A stretch of DNA of 64,000 nucleotides from Mesorhizobium sp. CU3 (GCF_006442965.1 NZ_VFWX01000001.1:434001-498000); one strand, 5' to 3'; shown: positions 17,843-25,906, counted from the stretch's first letter. Numbers and translations: made by a program. Notes: generated from the letters alone by a model not told the origin.

Positions 17843-18274
17843 ATGGCCAAAGCCGCCAAAATGGTCGAGCCGGGATCCGAAGAGGCGATCCGCGCCTATA
17901 AGACAATTCTGTCGCATGTCATCGACCAGCGCCCGTCCGGCATGCGCCAGCGCCTGGCCGATGCGCTCGGCAAGCACCGCAGCTTCGTCACACAGATCTC
18001 CAGTCCCGCCTACACGATCCCGATCCCGTCAAAACATTTGCCGGCGATCTTTTCCGTCTGCCATTTCAGCCAGGCCGAGCGCGACCAGTTCCTCGCCGCC
18101 TACCATCTGGCGCATCCTGGCAAGATGTCGGTCGCGGCAGGCATGCGCAAGACCAGGCATGTCTCGGTGATCGTGCCCGATTTCGGCGACGACAAGCAGA
18201 ACGCCGCGCTCGACCGGGCGATCAACGATTTCATCCAGAAGATTACCAGCATCACCGGCAAGAGTGGCGGCTGA
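17843..18274 (+). CDS. Small HTH-like protein of the Dha operon, function unknown
   Basis: A 143-residue soluble protein lying between the enzyme I and dhaK genes. Residues about 30-85 (MRQRLADALGKHRSFVTQIS, then SKHLPAIFSVCHFSQAERDQFLAAY) read like a lambda-repressor-type helix-turn-helix with the usual five-helix rhythm. The C-terminal part (VIVPDFGDDKQNAALDRAINDFIQKIT) looks like a small dimerisation helix. It begins 8 bases after the enzyme I stop. A regulator role for the operon is plausible; the fold call is by eye only. Confidence 0.6.
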   Translation: MAKAAKMVEPGSEEAIRAYKTILSHVIDQRPSGMRQRLADALGKHRSFVTQISSPAYTIPIPSKHLPAIFSVCHFSQAERDQFLAAYHLAHPGKMSVAAGMRKTRHVSVIVPDFGDDKQNAALDRAINDFIQKITSITGKSGG

Positions 18275-18307
18275 TCCATATCGCGTAAGGCTGTGTCGGG
18301 AGGACAC

Positions 18308-19294
18308 ATGAAGAAGTTCCTGAATTCGGTCGATACGGTGCTGACCGAAAGCCTCGACGGTTTCGCGGCCGCCCATGCCGATATCCTGGTGCTGGGTGAC
18401 GAGCACAAATTCATCCGCCGCAGGGAGTTGAAGCCCGGCAAGGTGGCGCTGATCTCGGGCGGCGGCTCCGGCCACGAGCCGCTGCATGGCGGGCTGGTCG
18501 GCCACGGCATGCTCGACGCCGCCTGCCCCGGCCAGGTCTTCACCTCGCCGACGCCGGACCAGATGCTGGCGGCCGTTGAGGCCGTCGATACCGGCGCCGG
18601 CTGCCTGTTCATCGTCAAAAACTACGAAGGCGATGTGATGAATTTCGACATGGCGGCCGAGATGGCGGACGGCGTGCTGCAAGTGGTGACCAATGACGAC
18701 GTCGCGGTCGAGAATTCGTCGTATACGACGGGTCGGCGCGGGGTGGCCGGCACGCTGGTGGTGGAAAAGATCGTCGGCGCGGCCGCCGAGCAAGGCATGG
18801 CCTTGCCCGAGCTCAAGGCGCTCGGCGATCGAGTCAACGCCGCGACGCGCTCGATGGGCGTGGCGCTGACCAGCGGCACGGTGCCGGCGGCCGGCAAGCC
18901 GACCTTCGAGATCGGCGACGGCGAGATGGAATTCGGCGTCGGCATCCATGGCGAGCCCGGCCGCCGGCGCGACCGGCTGAAGAGCGCGGACGCCATCGCC
19001 GAGGAGGTCTGCGCGGCGATCGCGGGCGACCTCGGCGCGGGCGCCAGCGGGCCGGCGCTGCTTTTGGTCAACGGCTTCGGCGGCACGCCGTCGATGGAGC
19101 TCTATTTGATGTACAACAGCGCCCGCAAAATCTTCGAAAAGCAGGGCATCCTTGTGACCCGTTCATTGGTCGGATCGTATGTCACCTCGCTAGACATGGC
19201 CGGATGCTCGATCACGCTGACCATGCTCGACGATGAGATGACCGCGCTCTGGGACGCACCGGTGCATACGGCGGCGCTTCGCTGGGGGATGTAG
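18308..19294 (+). CDS. dhaK: Dihydroxyacetone kinase subunit DhaK
   Basis: Substrate-binding subunit of PEP-dependent dihydroxyacetone kinase. The 328 residues have the catalytic-base His56 in GGGSGHEPLHGGLVG and His214 in GVGIHGEPG, which binds dihydroxyacetone as a hemiaminal; both align in position with the E. coli enzyme. NGFGGTPSMELYLMYN matches the C-terminal conserved block. ATG 18308 has a strong GGGAGGAC site. It completes DhaK-DhaL-DhaM in one operon that also contains a fused kinase. Confidence 0.93.
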   Translation: MKKFLNSVDTVLTESLDGFAAAHADILVLGDEHKFIRRRELKPGKVALISGGGSGHEPLHGGLVGHGMLDAACPGQVFTSPTPDQMLAAVEAVDTGAGCLFIVKNYEGDVMNFDMAAEMADGVLQVVTNDDVAVENSSYTTGRRGVAGTLVVEKIVGAAAEQGMALPELKALGDRVNAATRSMGVALTSGTVPAAGKPTFEIGDGEMEFGVGIHGEPGRRRDRLKSADAIAEEVCAAIAGDLGAGASGPALLLVNGFGGTPSMELYLMYNSARKIFEKQGILVTRSLVGSYVTSLDMAGCSITLTMLDDEMTALWDAPVHTAALRWGM

Positions 19295-19359
19295 TCGAGC
19301 GCTGGTATCGATCGGGCTTTTCTGGCAACCATGTCGGCAGAAACTGATTACTGACCCTG

Positions 19360-20385
19360 ATGCTGCCTGATCTTTCGCCCGCGCAAGAGAAACTCCTTAT
19401 CCGCCTCGCCGATCCCGAGGCCGCCGCCGATTGGGGCAACGATGTCTCCGGGGCAAGCCTGATGGCGCTGCTGGCGAATGCCGAATTCCATGGCGTGCTG
19501 CCGATCGTGCTGCGCAAGTTTCGCGAGCGCGGCGACGCCAATTTGCCGAAAGACGCCGGCCTGCCGCAAAAACTCGCCGAATTGCGCGACCAGGCGACGA
19601 CGGCGACCGGCCAGTCGATGCTGCTGCAGTACCACGGCGACCGCATCATGAAGGCACTGGCGGCGAAGAGCGTTCCGGCCCGGATCGTCAAAGGCCCGGT
19701 GTTCGCGCGCAAGCTTTACCGCCAGGTCGCCGACCGGCCGTTCACCGACATCGACATCCTTGTCGATCCCGCCAGCATTGACGAAGCCAACAGGACGATT
19801 GCCCAATGCGGCTTCGAGCTCGGCAGCAACGAGGCCGAGTCGCGCGAGCTGCAGGAATACAAATGGCTGGAGAAAGAGAACTCCAGCCTGCTGATCGAAT
19901 TGCACGGCAATCTGGTGCATGACACCGGCATGCGCAGGCGCCTGTCGCTTGGCTTCCGCGAGCTGCAGACGATCGACGGCGGCCAGACGGATACGCCGGC
20001 GGCGCTGCTTACCATTGCCATCGTCCACGCCGCCGGCGGCCACAAATTCCACCGGTTGCAATTGTGCGTCGACGTGCTGCAGGGGTTGCGGGCGTTGAAA
20101 TCGCCGGAAGAGGAAGCCCGGCTGCTCGAGGCCGCTCGGATGACCGGCATCGAACTGGAACTGGCCACGGTGCTCAACGTCACCGGACGCCTGTTCGGCG
20201 CGGCGCGCGCGATCGAGCTTGCCGACCGCATCAAGCCGGACCTTTCGATCCGGCTCGCCAAATGGCTGATCACCGGCAAGATGCTTTTGCGCGTCAACTC
20301 GCGCGACAAGATGCGCTCGCGCCTCAGCCGCGACGCCTTCCGCTGGGTGCAGAGGCTGGCGCGGCCGAGACCTTATCCGGCCTGA
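19360..20385 (+). CDS. Nucleotidyltransferase-family protein of the RiPP-like locus
   Basis: A 341-residue protein of the uncharacterised nucleotidyltransferase family often linked to lasso-peptide clusters. The core motif is IVKGPVFARKLY, then DIDILV (metal-binding Asp130/Asp132), and LLIELHGNLV further on, which together match the minimal nucleotidyltransferase fold. A relative with the same KGP...DVDILV...DLH layout lies beside the lasso cluster at 46.8-48.0 kb. The formyltransferase gene starts 8 bases after its stop, so these two are one operon, converging on the RiPP genes. Substrate unknown; in some lasso systems this family is reported to modify a phosphorylated peptide C-terminus. 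Confidence 0.75.
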   Translation: MLPDLSPAQEKLLIRLADPEAAADWGNDVSGASLMALLANAEFHGVLPIVLRKFRERGDANLPKDAGLPQKLAELRDQATTATGQSMLLQYHGDRIMKALAAKSVPARIVKGPVFARKLYRQVADRPFTDIDILVDPASIDEANRTIAQCGFELGSNEAESRELQEYKWLEKENSSLLIELHGNLVHDTGMRRRLSLGFRELQTIDGGQTDTPAALLTIAIVHAAGGHKFHRLQLCVDVLQGLRALKSPEEEARLLEAARMTGIELELATVLNVTGRLFGAARAIELADRIKPDLSIRLAKWLITGKMLLRVNSRDKMRSRLSRDAFRWVQRLARPRPYPA

Positions 20386-20392
20386 GCGCGGC

Positions 20393-21370
20393 ATGGAAAC
20401 GCCTCTGTCAGCCGTCTTCGTCACCGAGGTTTCATACGTCACCGCGCCCATGCTTGGCAGTTGGGTCGACAAGGGCCACCGCATCGCCGCGATCGTCGTG
20501 CCGGGTCCACGTCCCGGCAAACGCTTCAGTTTCAGCACCTTGCGCCGCCGCCTGCGGCGAAGGGCTGCGCTGGGGTCCCGGCTTCGGCACACGCGCCTGA
20601 TCGAATTCAGCCAACCCTATGACTGGGACGCGCTTGGGCGAGAAATCGGCACGCTCGGGGCCGACCTTCTGATCTGCTTCGCCTTCAAAAACCTGATCCC
20701 CCGGAGCGCGCTCGAGCTGTTTCCGCAGGGCGGCCTCAACTTGCATCCTGCCCTTCTGCCGCATTATCGCGGCCCCAATCCGATCTATCGGCTCGTTGTC
20801 GATCAGGTGCATGAAAGCCATGGCGGCGTGACCTTGCACAAGATGACCTCGGGCTTCGATGAAGGCGACATCCTCGCGCAGGTGGAACTTGCCAAGGCGG
20901 ATTGGCATTCGGCTGGAACGGTGGCCCAGGCTCTGGCCGATGGGATGGCCGCGCTGGTGGCGGATGTAGTCCCCGAATTTTGCCACGGCAAGCTTGCCGG
21001 ATCACCGCAGCCGGACGGCACCTATGTCTGGGCGCGTCTCGATCGCGATCCATTGATCGTCAGCGGGCAATCGTCCGCCGAGCACGTCGCCCGGCTGTGC
21101 CGCATCGTCGGGTCGAGTTTTCCCGTGAACGTCCTGGTAAGGGGCGAGCCGGTCCGGCTGGGTCAGCCTGTCCGGCGCCTCGGACCGCCCACCGGCGAAG
21201 CGGCGAAAAGCCGATGGGGGCTGGTGGAGTTCGACTGCGCCGACGCGCGCGTCGTCCATCTGGCCTATAACGGATTTTCCCGCCGGCTGCTGCGATGGCA
21301 GTCGAGACGCCGGAGGGCCCGACAGGGGCCGCGATCCTTCGAGATTGTACGTTTCGGCGCGACGGACTGA
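20393..21370 (+). CDS. Formyltransferase (Fmt/GART-type fold)
   Basis: A 325-residue protein resembling methionyl-tRNA and sugar N-formyltransferases, which use 10-formyl-tetrahydrofolate to formylate an amino group. The catalytic set is intact: Asn116 and His118 in GGLNLHPALLPHYRGPNP, and Asp156 in SGFDEGDIL, with the expected spacing. It is unlikely to be the housekeeping fmt gene, because it lacks the def neighbour and is coupled to a nucleotidyltransferase gene. The acceptor is not shown by sequence; candidates are the mature peptide N-terminus made by the adjacent RiPP genes, or an amino sugar. Confidence 0.75.
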   Translation: METPLSAVFVTEVSYVTAPMLGSWVDKGHRIAAIVVPGPRPGKRFSFSTLRRRLRRRAALGSRLRHTRLIEFSQPYDWDALGREIGTLGADLLICFAFKNLIPRSALELFPQGGLNLHPALLPHYRGPNPIYRLVVDQVHESHGGVTLHKMTSGFDEGDILAQVELAKADWHSAGTVAQALADGMAALVADVVPEFCHGKLAGSPQPDGTYVWARLDRDPLIVSGQSSAEHVARLCRIVGSSFPVNVLVRGEPVRLGQPVRRLGPPTGEAAKSRWGLVEFDCADARVVHLAYNGFSRRLLRWQSRRRRARQGPRSFEIVRFGATD

Positions 21371-21375
21371 CAGTG

Positions 21376-21464
21376 CTATCTCTTTGTTTTGACGCAATTC
21401 CGGGCGGAGGGCGACGGCGAAGTCGCCGCGCCTTACCGCTTCACACTTTTCCTGGAATTGCGTC
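21376..21464. repeat. RIME-like palindromic element overlapping a gene end
   Basis: CTATCTCTTTGTTTTGACGC, CAATTCCGG and a GCGACGGCGAAGTCGC palindrome are followed by ACTTTTCCTGGAATTGCG. The unit recurs at 23163, 25718, 26997 and 49201. Here its right end supplies the last codons (AIPGKV and stop) of the HPr-kinase-like gene on the minus strand. Confidence 0.8.
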
Positions 21465-22439
21465 AGCCGGCAGCGCCGCCTGGATCAGGCTGGCCGCATC
21501 CGCAGGCGTTCTGCCGACCTCCAGCGTGAAGGTCGGCACCGTCTTGACCAGCGTCGCGATGGTGGCCATGCGGCGCTTCTGAAGCGGCATCAAGCCGGTC
21601 ATGCCGGTCCGCACATTGTCGGTGGCCAGGGCCACCATGGCGTCGGTTCTGGCCAGAGGCAAAAGCCGGTTCTCGCCATCGGCGGAGCGGGCAAGATTCA
21701 GCAGCGCCGCGATCGGCCGAATGCGGACGTCCTCGACGCGGATCACCTCGGCGAGGCGTTCGAGCGATACGGCCTGCTCGCCCTCGGCGTCCCATTTGTC
21801 GCGAAGCAAGGGCGCCACGAAGGGCAGCATGGACGCTGTGTTGCGGTGGATCTTCACCTTGCGCGGCATGCCCCAGGCCGCGACACCCTGGGGCACCGCG
21901 CCGAGGATCATGACGTCATCCGAGCAGAGGCCGTAGCCGCGCGATGCCAGCGCCAGCGACGTCGTCGACTTGCCGGTGCCGCTCGGCGCATGGATGAGCA
22001 CCAGCGCATCCGTACCGGGCAGCGTCAGGCCGGCCGTGTGCAGCATGTGCTGGCCGCCGGCATCGAGCGCGGAGTCGATCACCATCATGGCAAGCGTCCA
22101 TTTGATCTTGCTGTCGGGATGAACGCGGATCTCGGCCCAACCTTCCCTGTCGTGGACCGCAACCGTCTGCTGACCGGGAAAGATCAGATGGAAGACGTCG
22201 CCGGCGTCGATCATCCGGCAATAGCCATCCACCGGCACGTCGCCGTCGAAAGCAAGCTTTCCCGCGGGGTCCTCGTCGAGTTCCGCGGTCTCGACGATGT
22301 TGACGCGAAACCCGGGCTCGGCGTCGTCGACGCGCAGGGTGCCGAGCATCAGGTCGAATCCCGGCCAGAGATCGTCGCGCGGGGCGGTTATGCTGATGAC
22401 CTGGCCCTTGAGATCGTAGCTGAAGGTCTGATCGGTCAA
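21441..22439 (-). CDS. HPr kinase-like protein of the RiPP-like locus
   Basis: A 332-residue protein related to HPr kinase/phosphorylase; relatives in lasso clusters phosphorylate the peptide's C-terminal serine. The P-loop reads APSGTGKSTTSLALA (about residue 150) and is followed by CSDDVMILG, the usual acidic pair. I place the start at TTG 22439, where the reading frame overlaps the B2 stop as TTGA with AAAGG upstream; a longer frame adds a non-conserved arm. The final residues are encoded by a palindromic repeat. It is the last gene of the precursor operon. Confidence 0.8.
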   Translation of the reverse strand: MTDQTFSYDLKGQVISITAPRDDLWPGFDLMLGTLRVDDAEPGFRVNIVETAELDEDPAGKLAFDGDVPVDGYCRMIDAGDVFHLIFPGQQTVAVHDREGWAEIRVHPDSKIKWTLAMMVIDSALDAGGQHMLHTAGLTLPGTDALVLIHAPSGTGKSTTSLALASRGYGLCSDDVMILGAVPQGVAAWGMPRKVKIHRNTASMLPFVAPLLRDKWDAEGEQAVSLERLAEVIRVEDVRIRPIAALLNLARSADGENRLLPLARTDAMVALATDNVRTGMTGLMPLQKRRMATIATLVKTVPTFTLEVGRTPADAASLIQAALPADAIPGKV

Positions 22440-22867
22440 GCGGCAGGCGCCTTTGCGCTGGAGGGATGACGATAGATCTCCACCATGCCGGGCTGGCTGT
22501 CGCTGACCACCGGCCTGCCGTCGAGGCAGACCCAGCAATGCGCCGACAAGCGTGGCTTGTGCATCGATTTGGCATCGACGCCGAACCGCAGATCGGGATC
22601 GAGCCCGGCCATTCGCAGGAAGCGGAAGCCGAGCAGGCCCTCACGCAGGCACCTGCGGTCGCGCATGAACCAGGGGTGGCGCACCGTACGGTTGACGCGG
22701 TGCACGATGTAGGTCCAGGGCAGGTCGCGATAGGGCGTCGGTGATCGCAGCGGCGCCAGCTTCAACACCCCTTCGAAATCGCGGCGGCCGACAAGCGCCG
22801 GCATCAGCCGCGCGCTCAACCACAAATGGGTCCGGAACAGGGCGCGCAGGAACGGTCCGTCGGTCAT
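22436..22867 (-). CDS. Lasso-type B2 leader peptidase (transglutaminase-like)
   Basis: Cysteine protease-like protein of 143 residues that in lasso biosynthesis removes the leader peptide. The Cys-His-Asp triad is visible: Cys73 in RRCLREGLLGFRFLRMAG, His110 in LSAHCWVCL and Asp116 in LDGRPVV. The start ATG 22867 overlaps the recognition-protein stop by one base (TGATG) and its stop overlaps the kinase start, so the three genes are tightly coupled. Full-length, with no missing key residue. Confidence 0.85.
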   Translation of the reverse strand: MTDGPFLRALFRTHLWLSARLMPALVGRRDFEGVLKLAPLRSPTPYRDLPWTYIVHRVNRTVRHPWFMRDRRCLREGLLGFRFLRMAGLDPDLRFGVDAKSMHKPRLSAHCWVCLDGRPVVSDSQPGMVEIYRHPSSAKAPAA

Positions 22868-23154
22868 CACGCGCCTGGGTCGGCAAGGATGCCTTCGGCA
22901 ACCAGCTCGACTGCCAAAGCCGTCATATCCTCGTCGAGCGTCGCCTTGTCGATCTCGAATTCGTCCGACAACAGGCCGACGATCTCGTCGAGGCTGCGCG
23001 CGCCATCGACCTTGTCGAGAAAGGCTTCGGTGGTGTCGTTGCAAGTGTAGAGCTGGCCGCTGCGCGCCAGAAGCACGACGGCGCCGTCGCCGACATGCTG
23101 CACCGAGGCGTCGTCCGCCATGCGCAGAACCGTATCCGAGACTATCTCAGCCAT
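22867..23154 (-). CDS. PqqD-like RiPP recognition protein
   Basis: A 95-residue protein of the PqqD/RRE fold, which binds the leader of a ribosomal peptide precursor and presents it to the processing enzyme. VQHVGDGAVVLLARSGQLYTCNDTTEAFLDKVDGARSLDEIVGLL shows the beta-strand trio followed by the helix pair typical of the fold; the aromatic YTCNDTT segment matches the usual YxLN position. It is placed between the precursor and the B2 peptidase gene, separated from the precursor by a palindromic repeat. Confidence 0.85.
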   Translation of the reverse strand: MAEIVSDTVLRMADDASVQHVGDGAVVLLARSGQLYTCNDTTEAFLDKVDGARSLDEIVGLLSDEFEIDKATLDEDMTALAVELVAEGILADPGA

Positions 23155-23162
23155 GTGCCCGC

Positions 23163-23224
23163 CCTATCTCTTTGCTTCAACGCAATTCTGGACGGAACAG
23201 CTCACGCATCTCCAGGAATTGCTT
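23163..23224. repeat. RIME-like palindromic element between precursor and RRE genes
   Basis: A diverged copy of the element at 21376: CCCTATCTCTTTGC, GCAATTCTGG and TCCAGGAATTGC arms enclose a short centre. It lies between the precursor stop and the start of the recognition-protein gene and may act as an mRNA hairpin that lets the precursor be made in excess. Confidence 0.65.
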
Positions 23225-23284
23225 TTTTAGCCGCAGAGCAATTAGCGCGGCATCAAGGCGTCGTCCATAGCAGGCAACGATGCT

Positions 23285-23383
23285 TCAACCCTTCGGACCG
23301 GTCGGGCCGCTTGGCGCCCCGGCAACGACGGTCGACAGCTTCTCACGCTTTACCAGCATCGGCTTTTCGTAAATGCTCTTCAT
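23285..23383 (-). CDS. Predicted RiPP precursor peptide (lasso-type leader, acid-free core)
   Basis: A 32-residue peptide, too short for ordinary gene calling. The leader MKSIYEKPMLVKREKLSTVV has the YxxP motif (Tyr5-Glu-Lys-Pro8) that RRE proteins recognise in lasso leaders. The remaining tail is roughly AGAPSGPTGPKG: Gly/Pro-rich with one Ser, one Thr and one Lys, and no Asp or Glu to close a lasso ring. ATG 23383 has an excellent GGGGGA ribosome site 7 bases upstream, and a TTGACA hexamer lies on the same strand at 23440-23445. It heads an operon with RRE, B2 and kinase genes. The exact cleavage site is uncertain. Confidence 0.75.
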   Translation of the reverse strand: MKSIYEKPMLVKREKLSTVVAGAPSGPTGPKG

Positions 23384-23522
23384 CAAAATCCCCCAAAAAA
23401 CAAATCCACGGCGGAAGGATGACGGGTGGTTGTACCCGCTGTCAAGGCGCACTCGTCCCAGGGTTGCCATACTTCCCCCAAGTAAGCTATGACTCCGCCG
23501 GGCTTTGGGGAGTTGTTCTGTT

Positions 23523-23639
23523 ATGCGTTACAATTGGGAACGGGCTCCGACGGCGTTCGAGCGCCATCGGAAGGCACTGGCGGCTGCTATTCTGATCGCC
23601 GGCGGTGTTGGGCTGATGCTGGCGGCATTGCCGCTCTAA
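23523..23639 (+). CDS. Possible 38-residue single-span membrane peptide
   Basis: A small frame, MRYNWERAPTAFERHRKA followed by a hydrophobic stretch (LAAAILIAGGVGLMLAALPL). The sharp split between a charged head and one membrane helix is what real small membrane proteins look like, and GGGAG lies upstream. There is no recognised family and no coupling to neighbours, so it remains a candidate. Confidence 0.4.
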   Translation: MRYNWERAPTAFERHRKALAAAILIAGGVGLMLAALPL

Positions 23640-23800
23640 GCCGGCTGTAAATTCAGGACACGATTGGACGGCGCGTTGGACCGGATGCGCCGCAGCAAGG
23701 TATTTGGCGCGATGTCGACCAAATTGCAGGAAGACATGGCCGGCGGAACCGACTTAGGCTATTTCCCGGGAGATGAGATACTCCTGGGGAGGAAAGCCGG

Positions 23801-25708
23801 ATGGCCTCACGCTATCATGAAGTCTATGCGGGCTGGAAACGCGACCCCGTAGGGTTCTGGGCCGAGGCGGCAAAGGCGATCGACTGGTATAAGTCGGCCG
23901 ACAAGGTCTTCGACCCGGGGGCCGGCGTCTATGGCCGCTGGTTCGTCGGCGCCTCCTGCAACACCTGCTACAATGCGCTCGACCGCCATGTCGCGGGCGG
24001 CCGCGCCGACCAGTTGGCGCTGATCCATGACAGCGCCATCACCGGCACGGTGCGCAAATTCACCTATGCCGAGCTCAAACACGAGGTGATCGCGCTGGCT
24101 TCGGTGATCCGGCATCGCGGCATCGGCAAGGGCGACCGCGTCATCATCTACATGCCGATGGTGGCCGAAGCGGCGATCGCCATGCTCGCCTGTTCGAGAC
24201 TGGGCGCCGTGCATTCGGTGGTGTTCGGCGGCTTCGCCTCGCATGAGCTCGCCACCCGCATCGACGACGCCAAGCCGAAGCTGATCATCACCGCCTCCTG
24301 CGGACTGGAGCCCGGACGCGTCGTCGCCTACAAGCCGTTGCTCGACAAGGCGATCGAAATGTCGAAACACAAGCCGGACGCCTGCCTGATCCTGCAGCGC
24401 GAGCAGCTGCGCTGCGACATGAAGGACAATTACGATTTCGACTATGCCGATGCCGTGGCGCGCGAACGCGCGGCCGGCGCCAATGTCGACTGCGTGCCGG
24501 TGCTGGCCACCGACCCGCTCTACATCATCTACACCTCCGGCACGACCGGCCAGCCGAAGGGCATCGTGCGCGACAATGGCGGCCATATGGTCGCGCTGAA
24601 ATGGACGATGGACAACGAGTTCGGCGTCAAGCCCGGCGAAGTGTTCTGGGCGGCGTCCGATGTTGGCTGGGTGGTCGGCCATTCCTACATCGTCTACGGG
24701 CCGCTTTTGCATGGCTGCACGAGCATCCTGTTCGAGGGCAAGCCGGTCGGCACGCCGGACGCCGGGACTTATTGGCGGGTGATCGCGGAGCATGGCGTGG
24801 TGGCGCTGTTCACCGCGCCGACGGCCTTCCGCGCCATCAAGGGCCAAGACCCCAAGGGCGAGTTCGTGCCGAAATACGACCTATCGAAATTCCGCACCCT
24901 GTTCCTGGCCGGCGAGCGCGCCGACCCCGAAACCATCAAATGGGCCGAGCAAAAGCTCGACCGCCCGGTCGTCGACCATTGGTGGCAGACCGAGACCGGC
25001 TCGCCGATGACCATCAATCCAGCGGGGCTCGGGCTGCTGCCGGTGAAATACGGCTCGCCCGGCGTGCCGATGCCAGGCTACGACATCCGCATCCTTGACG
25101 ATGCCGGCCACGAGGTGCCGCGCGGCACGCTGGGCAATGTCGTGGTCAAGCTGCCGCTGCCGGCGGGTTGCCTGCCGACGCTGTGGAATGCCGACGCCCG
25201 GTTCCGCGAGGCCTATCTCGAAGAGTTCCCCGGCTACTACAAAACGGCAGACGCCGGCCTGATGGACGAAGACGGCTATCTCTATGTCATGGCGCGCACC
25301 GACGACATCATCAACGTCGCCGGCCACCGGCTGTCGACAGGCGCCATGGAAGAGGTGCTGGCCGCTCACCCGGATGTCGCCGAATGCGCGGTCATCGGCA
25401 TCGCCGACGCCATGAAGGGCCAGATTCCGCTCGGCTTCGTCGTGCTCAACGCCGGCGTGGCGCGCGACACAAGCGCCATCGAGAGCGAGGTCGTCGGCCT
25501 GGTGCGCGAGCGGATCGGCCCTGTCGCCGCCTTCAAGACGGTGGTGACGATCAAACGCCTGCCCAAGACGCGCTCCGGCAAGATCCTGCGCGGCACCATG
25601 CAGAAGATCGCCGACAAGGAAGACTGGACGATGCCGGCGACGATCGACGATCCCGTCATCCTCGACGAGATCACCGCGGCGCTGAAGGGACGCGGCATTG
25701 GCGTATAG
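23801..25708 (+). CDS. prpE: Propionyl-CoA synthetase
   Basis: Acyl-CoA synthetase of the ANL superfamily that activates propionate (or a similar short acid) with ATP and CoA. The 635-residue length is typical for PrpE. The AMP-binding P-loop is YTSGTTGQPKGI (about residues 244-255); WWQTETGSP and YKTADAG carry the adenylate-binding residues; the catalytic lysine is in PKTRSGKILRGTM near the C-terminus. The PrpE-type N-terminus (YHEVYAGWKRDPVGFW) distinguishes it from acetyl-CoA synthetase. ATG 23801 follows an AGGA site. It appears monocistronic. Confidence 0.9.
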   Translation: MASRYHEVYAGWKRDPVGFWAEAAKAIDWYKSADKVFDPGAGVYGRWFVGASCNTCYNALDRHVAGGRADQLALIHDSAITGTVRKFTYAELKHEVIALASVIRHRGIGKGDRVIIYMPMVAEAAIAMLACSRLGAVHSVVFGGFASHELATRIDDAKPKLIITASCGLEPGRVVAYKPLLDKAIEMSKHKPDACLILQREQLRCDMKDNYDFDYADAVARERAAGANVDCVPVLATDPLYIIYTSGTTGQPKGIVRDNGGHMVALKWTMDNEFGVKPGEVFWAASDVGWVVGHSYIVYGPLLHGCTSILFEGKPVGTPDAGTYWRVIAEHGVVALFTAPTAFRAIKGQDPKGEFVPKYDLSKFRTLFLAGERADPETIKWAEQKLDRPVVDHWWQTETGSPMTINPAGLGLLPVKYGSPGVPMPGYDIRILDDAGHEVPRGTLGNVVVKLPLPAGCLPTLWNADARFREAYLEEFPGYYKTADAGLMDEDGYLYVMARTDDIINVAGHRLSTGAMEEVLAAHPDVAECAVIGIADAMKGQIPLGFVVLNAGVARDTSAIESEVVGLVRERIGPVAAFKTVVTIKRLPKTRSGKILRGTMQKIADKEDWTMPATIDDPVILDEITAALKGRGIGV

Positions 25709-25717
25709 ATCGCCCGC

Positions 25718-25799
25718 AGCAATTCCAGGAAAAGTGTGACGCGGTAAGGCGCGGCGACTTCGCCGTCGCCCTCCGTCCGGAATTGCGCCAAATCAAAGC
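25718..25799. repeat. RIME-like palindromic element after prpE
   Basis: Reverse-oriented copy of the element at 21376: CAGCAATTCCAGGAAAAGTG, a GCGGCGACTTCGCCGTCGC palindrome and TCCGGAATTGCGCC. It begins 10 bases after the prpE stop and may act as a transcript end. Confidence 0.8.
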
Positions 25800-25804
25800 G
25801 CTCT

Positions 25805-25862
25805 ATGCTGCGCAGCATGAATTCATGTTGCGCAGCGCAATCGTCTGTTGTGCAATGCAGCA
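25805..25862. promoter_or_regulatory. Operator-like palindromes upstream of the acyltransferase gene
   Basis: Three related sites lie within 58 bases. ATGCTGC/GCAGCAT is a perfect 14-base palindrome at 25805-25818. TGTTGC-GCA-GCGCAA lies at 25826-25840 and TTGTGC-AAT-GCAGCA at 25848-25862. The last is 45 bases upstream of ATG 25907. They match the TGCTGC-N3-GCAGCA pattern found before several exo genes further along. Confidence 0.55.
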
Positions 25863-25906
25863 ATAGCCCTTAAACTTCGCGTGGGGGGCCATACCGAAGG
25901 CACGGC

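Noticed and set aside
23664..23852. Short frame just upstream of prpE
   Set aside because: Overlaps the prpE start in another frame, has no ribosome site and no recognisable features.
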